From: Hydnum rufescens UP504
Lineage: Eukaryota > Basidiomycota > Agaricomycetes > Cantharellales > Hydnaceae
Length of the DNA: 64,000 bases
Assembly: GCA_014904985.1 (NCBI GenBank)
Contig: MU129091.1
Span: 1-64,000, forward strand
Reading direction: 5' to 3'
Shown here: positions 59,150-64,000 of the stretch, piece by piece
How the letters are laid out: every line of letters starts with the position of its first letter
Position numbering within the stretch: position 1 is the stretch's first letter
The notes under the pieces: model-generated
The model's database searches: none
What the model was told of the DNA's origin: nothing
Seen by the model: only the letters and a program-made list of their open reading frames with translations
Position numbers and translations under genes: made by a program

Positions 59150-62100
59150 TCAGCTCACGTGCTTGACGCGCATCCCTCGGCTGCGAAGCGAGGCTTCAAG
59201 TGCTGGTCAAACCTATTAGTATGAACCCGTTACCCCTAAGTGATCATATAAGTGACATACCCTTCATCTCCTCAACCTCCTCACGCTGTTCGTAATCGAG
59301 GACTAGCTTCTTGAGTTGCTGCTGCTCGACTTTGTCCTGCAGTTGCGCACTCCGCGTGTGCACCGCAATGTTAGACGTGGCGGGGATAGGGAGCTCTCGA
59401 GCCTAAAACCACAATAAATCAATATTGCACCGTAATTCTCATGCGCATCGTTGCATGCCTGCTGTTTATTGCCACGGCGTGACAGGAGCGTGAAATTCAT
59501 GACGCCTAGGGTTTCGGCTGAGGAACCGGTGTCGCTATCTTCTTCAATCTTCTTCTTGCGTCCCCCAGAGACAGCACTGAGCATCGTGTTATCCCACATC
59601 GCGAGAGCGGTCTTTTTATCCACTTTCCGAGAGTCTGAAGAAGTGTCGGACAGCATCTTGGCTAACTCTTTCGCAAATTCGCTGTCTGCCTCTTCTGATG
59701 GACCTTGGTTCTCGGTGGTAGACAACATCACCAATGCATCTCCCTCTGGAGATGCGGGTCGGTCTTGGAGCTGTAGACAGATAAGCCTCTCCGAACCAAG
59801 GTGTACGCATGGAATTCATTATACTTACCACGTCTTCCTCGTTGATCGCGTCCTCTTCATCGCGACCGCCATCTCTGCGCTCATCGGAATCCTCGTCACC
59901 GCTGTCGCCATCATTCTCATCATCAGCGGCAGGGCCTAAACTCCACATAAGTATCACCCCCTGGTCCCAGGAAAGAAATAACAGCACACCTCCGACTTTG
60001 ATCGCTGCCGCAGCAAACATAATGTCAACCGCCTCTGCTGCCTCTTCCACCGTTTTGTACATTGTGATAGTGGGACGAAGAGCCTGAGGGATCTACAGTC
60101 AAGGTACTATCCCCCAGTACCACGCAGGGACTCACCTCAATGGTGTCGGACAGCATAAATCCTACATCCAGAGGCAACTCCTCCTTGCATAGCACATAAT
60201 ACTGATAGTCGCGAGAGGACATCAGTCTAACGATCTGCAAAACAGACTCGAATGTGGAGGAAACTGACCTGGAAGAATGTGAGGAATGCATCCAATTTCT
60301 TCTTGAGTGATCCTCGATCAAAGCACATGCCGCACCCTTCAAGGAGAATGCACACTAGTCGGATACGGAAGAAATCGTCTCGGGCGTCGATTGGATTTGT
60401 CTGATTAGGCACAGGTCGCCCATCCGCTTTTCAGCCAATCAAAACTATGATGAATGCGGAAGCCTCCTTCGGGGAGTTGAAAGTTTGCTTACGATAGCCG
60501 AAGGTGACCAATAACCAGAGCGTATCAAAGACCAACGACGAACCGATTAGTCGATAGATATAGAGCTCCCCTAGATATTTAACAGTGGCGACGCGGCGCT
60601 GATTATACTTGAAAAGATTTTGCTACAAGAGACTGTCAAGCCACAAACAAAAATTACATTTCGGTAATACAACACTTACTTCCAGACCCCGCCGGACGTC
60701 TTCTAGCATCTGATCAACAACTGAAATGACGAAATCAGGGTGATAGCGCTGAAGATCGTAAGTCAACAGAGACAATAAGCCAATGTTACTGAATTTAAGT
60801 TTCCACGGCTTTGTGAAGACGCTAAATACCACCTTCTTGATCTATAACCAAAAAGGATATCAGAAAAGGGCGAATCTGTGTCAAAGGCGTCCACCAACTT
60901 CAGCGTCTTCCCAGTCCAACTTCCGCAATAAGCGAAGGACCTTGTCGATCGTTTTCTTGGACAAAACGTCGTAAACGAGGTGACGAATAAACTGCTCCGT
61001 CGGAGTGCGTTCTTTCTGTTGTCGAGGTGCCCTTTCTGGGGGATTGCACTTCAAACAACAAGTGCACATGGTGAGTTGTAGCTACGTCACATAGAAACGC
61101 GACGTACTTGATAATAGGCATTTTCTAAAACCAAGATCTGACGTTGGTCAAGATGCTGAGCACTCTGCTTCCGCCTCATCAATTCCACCTGTTTCGTAAC
61201 GCTTGACATTAATGGCGGAGGAAAAACTAAACACAGACGCACCATGGAAACCATCTTTTCCCTGGTCTCATCTGTCCGCATTAGATAACGGCCACAACCT
61301 TCCAACAGCATGGCAGTGTTATCAATATTAACCCCAGTGAAGTCGTCTAGGAAAACTTTGAAAATGTGCAAAATGAGATGTGGAGGAACGATGCCGAATT
61401 TTGTCAAGGCGGAAAGATAACTAATATTCTGAATAAGGATATAATAGAGACTTTGGCTTAGCTCTTTCAATCGTGCAGCGAGATCGTTGGAGAGATGCAC
61501 CTTGAGCCTCATCTCGGTCAGTTCTCTTACCACGTTCTTCTTCCGCTGAAGATATCTGAACTCCTCTTCCAGCTAGAGCATCCCCGGGGGCATCAGAAGG
61601 GCGTTCAGGCAACATACTGTATCCCTACATACCAGAGTAACCAACTCCGACCCCACATCAGGCATGTAGGGATTAAGTGTAGCCACGAGGCGCGAATAAT
61701 GAGGCAGGAGATCAGTCCTATTCCGTGGCACCTGTGCCAAAAACTAAGACCATACAACATTGATCAGCCACCGAAGAAATTCCGTTGAAACATTTGATCT
61801 GAAAAGCACATATGGAACACTTACGCGTACAAGGCGCTTACGAGCGGCCTTTGAATTTAAAAACGCGAACTCCACGGCGGCTTGGTCTATCATGGAGCGA
61901 TTCGTGCAATCAGAAAGGCGGGCAAGGAGGGTTGTAAGCAGGGCAGAGGGTCCCGGAGCCACCGTTCCACCTGTCGGCGAGGGACTTCTCGGTGGGGATG
62001 GAATAGGGGTCGGCTGACTACAACGCAATAGATAAGTACCGTGGCTCCACGCGCAAATTAATATAGCATTAAATAAGAACGTACTCGTCTTCGATGGCAT

Positions 62101-63753
62101 CGAGAGTATCGGCAGAGGCGGCAAGCCTCATGTTCTCCATTTCGACTTCGAGACGTTTCAACTCTTGCTCTTCCTTCTCCTTTCGCTTCACTCCATCGCT
62201 CTCCCCACTGCCCACTTTGGCCACGTCGCTCTGCGCCGATTCCACACCGAGTATGCTTCGTGGGATAAAATCCTTGAGGTCGGCAAATTCTTCATAGTAC
62301 CTGCGTTCTTCCTCGTCTTCCCATTTCCCTGCATTAGTGACTTCTTCGGCACCAGTGCCGCGAGAGGAGCCACCGTCAAGAAGGAGAATGGAATTGGTTT
62401 GTTCAGACGCGGAAGGAAGGTGAGGAAGGGGGACACATAAGAGCTCGGAGAGTCTAGGCAAAGTTTAAGTTGGGTAGGAGCTGGAAGCCATATTGTTCAA
62501 GAGGAATAACCCACACTTGGCAACTGGATAACATTTTTTCATAGCTCTTTGTCATCTTCTCGTACGCTTGTTGACGGTCCTCGAATATTTCTCCAGAACG
62601 AATGTAAGCCTCATGATTCCTCCGATCCTGCTCTTGAAGTTTCTGCAATCCCAATCGTTAGAGTCAGGGAAGAAGATCGGCGTTCTTTGAAGGAAATGAA
62701 ACTTTACAAGGTGCTCTTTTACAAGCTTCTTCGAGATACTATCGAAGTAGCCCTCACACATTCGCTTAAAACGATCGCGGGTTTCCTTTTCGATGAGTTC
62801 ATCCTTTTCATGGGGCTCATGACGGACGCCCCCCATCAATGCATCTCTCTGCGCAATTTCAGATAAACCACCAGGGTTGGTCGAAGACGAAATTTGTTCT
62901 TTGGCATGCTGGGGCGGGGCTAAACCCAGAAATGGACGGCCAAATGACTTTAGGAACATCGAAAGCAGAGGAAGAGATGATAGGGCTGGGTCATTGGAGA
63001 GCTGACAATACGAGAGCCACAGTTAACGACTATCTTGCAGAACATTATAGTAGGACATACCAAATCCTTCAAGACTTTCATGATCCATTCTCCTCCACTC
63101 TTTTCTGGACCATCCACTATGATGCCCACCAGTGCAAGTTCCGAACATATGCGAAGGAGAGATCGTTGGCGCGAGATACGAGCAGCTTCGTCCTTTTCTC
63201 GCTGTTCTTGAGTCAAGGTTGCAAGATGTGCCTTGGAGGGGGGAGTAAGAGACTGCGCCAGAGAAGAGACTAGAGGGGGTGTGAAGCTCTCGGGGAAGCG
63301 TCGATGTAACATAGAGATTATCTAGAGATTCCAGACAACACATCACTGTAGCAGAAGCTTTATGTATGTATTCGTTCATCGGACAGACCTCAACGGCACT
63401 CCAGGAATCTCTCTCTGTTTTACAGCGCATGGCACCCTCTGCGGTGGCAGATACGATTTCTTCGATATACTTTCCTAGCGCTAGAGATTCGAGGTCACGG
63501 ATTATCTGGTCACGATTTTCCAGGCCAATCGACTGTCGCATCCGTTTTATAAGGGCGGTATGTCGTTTAAGTGAAGAATCCAGAAGTTTGGATACATCTA
63601 TGGAAGTGGAAGAATTAGATGGGATCTTTGGTGGGGCGAGACGGTGTTGGTCATACCTGGTTTAAGTTCGTTCCGATTGAGAATGCGAAGAGCGATACGG
63701 CGCCTGTGCTTGATGTTCTCTTCATCATCTCTGGAGGTCTCTTTTCCATTCAT
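59150..63753 (-). CDS. UPF2: UPF2/NMD2, nonsense-mediated decay factor
   Basis: A cytoplasmic scaffold that links UPF1 to UPF3 in nonsense-mediated mRNA decay. The start MNGKETSRDDEENIKHRRR lies at 63,753. The first MIF4G domain includes SLKRHTALIKRMRQSIG, LESLALGKYIEEIVSATAEG, ISRQRSLLRICSELALVGI and SMFLKSFGRPFLGL. The second includes LLARLSDCTNRSMIDQAAVE and FAFLNSKAARKRLVRFL, then LSYLSALTKFGIVPPH-equivalent, LHIFKVFLDDFTGVNIDNTA and MLLEGCGRYLMR. The third includes KKTIDKVLRLLRKLDWED, FSNIGLLSLLTYDLQRYHPD and RIRLVCILLEGCGMCFDRGS. A strongly acidic stretch (DDENDGDSGDEDSDERR) and the UPF1-binding C-terminal part (VMNFTLLSRRGNKQQ, LVLDYEQREEVEEM) end at SLRSRGMRVKHVS. Many short introns; the gene appears intact. 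Confidence 0.93.
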
Positions 63754-63846
63754 GGTCAAGTGGGCGGCGGTAGGCCGTAATTGGTGTTTTTGGTGGCTTC
63801 AGTGACTCTTGGAAAATTTGCTCCCGGCGGCCAGTTCCAACTTCCA
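63754..63846. promoter_or_regulatory. Compact divergent promoter between UPF2 and RPR2
   Basis: Only 93 bp separate the two start codons, which point away from each other. The stretch is G+C-rich with GGTGTTTTTGGTGGC and TTGCTCCCGGCGGCC and no clear TATA. It must contain both 5' leaders and at least the core promoter of each gene. Confidence 0.6.
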
Positions 63847-64000
63847 ATGGCCAAGAAATCAAAGAGCGCAGTCATTCCGACTGCCAGTAGCGTTCCCAAT
63901 CGTGATCTAATGCAGCGACTCAATTTTCTGTATCAATCTTCGGTGTACTTGGAGCATCTAGCGAGGTCTACAGATCAACCGCCCGCGAGCCCCGGAAGAG
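63847..64000 (+). CDS. RPR2: RNase P subunit Rpr2/Rpp21, N-terminal part (runs off the window)
   Basis: The first 51 codons are visible: MAKKSKSAVIPTASSVPNRD, then LMQRLNFLYQSSVYLEHLAR. The RD-LMQR-NFLYQ-S-YL pattern is the N-terminal signature of Rpr2/Snm1-type RNase P proteins, which bind zinc and help process pre-tRNA in the nucleus. The zinc-binding Cys pairs would lie beyond the window, so the call rests on the N-terminus alone. Confidence 0.75.
   Translation, partial: MAKKSKSAVIPTASSVPNRDLMQRLNFLYQSSVYLEHLARSTDQPPASPGR

Overview
The window is nuclear DNA of a filamentous basidiomycete, most likely an Agaricomycete. The genes have many short introns (about 40-90 nt). The protein set is fungal: RVS161, SPT3, UPF2, PP5, RPR2, a cytochrome b5/acyl-CoA dehydrogenase fusion and DUF6534 membrane proteins. 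A KDZ-superfamily transposon of a kind common in mushrooms is also present. Assignments were made by reading conserved motifs; no database search was run.

The window has two compartments. Positions 1-35,700 are repeat-rich and largely decayed. They begin with a broken Old Yellow Enzyme gene (about 280-2096). Next is a roughly 20.1-kb KDZ element (2097-22199) with inverted terminal arms of about 1.2 kb that are filled with a 20-bp minisatellite. The element holds two unrecognised minus-strand genes, a duplicated small gene for a GRF zinc-finger/coiled-coil protein, and two KDZ transposase copies, one CpG-rich and apparently young, one CpG-depleted and broken. It also holds a solo LTR, a 2.8-kb unrelated insert and a 25-N assembly gap. 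The parts of the two KDZ copies are interleaved, and their breakpoints match each other. To the right of the element (22,200-35,700) lies a segmental array of decayed MutY-type adenine DNA glycosylase genes (three copies, minus strand) and DUF6534 membrane-protein genes (two copies, plus strand).

Positions 36,112-64,000 are ordinary gene-dense DNA. In order they carry: a cytochrome b5/acyl-CoA dehydrogenase ending in a peroxisomal signal; a large disordered protein of unknown function; the BAR-domain protein RVS161, which appears to use a 6-nt microexon and two GC-AG introns; a second large disordered basidiomycete protein; protein phosphatase 5; the SAGA subunit SPT3; a DUF2235 (Tle1-like) alpha/beta hydrolase; the NMD factor UPF2; and the start of RPR2, which shares a promoter of about 93 bp with UPF2. 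These genes are functionally unrelated housekeeping loci and do not form a pathway cluster.

The strongest leads are the KDZ element with its GRF gene and two unrecognised genes, the CpG-specific decay of one transposase copy against the other, the interleaved order that suggests a mis-scaffold or nested rearrangement, and the RVS161 microexon.
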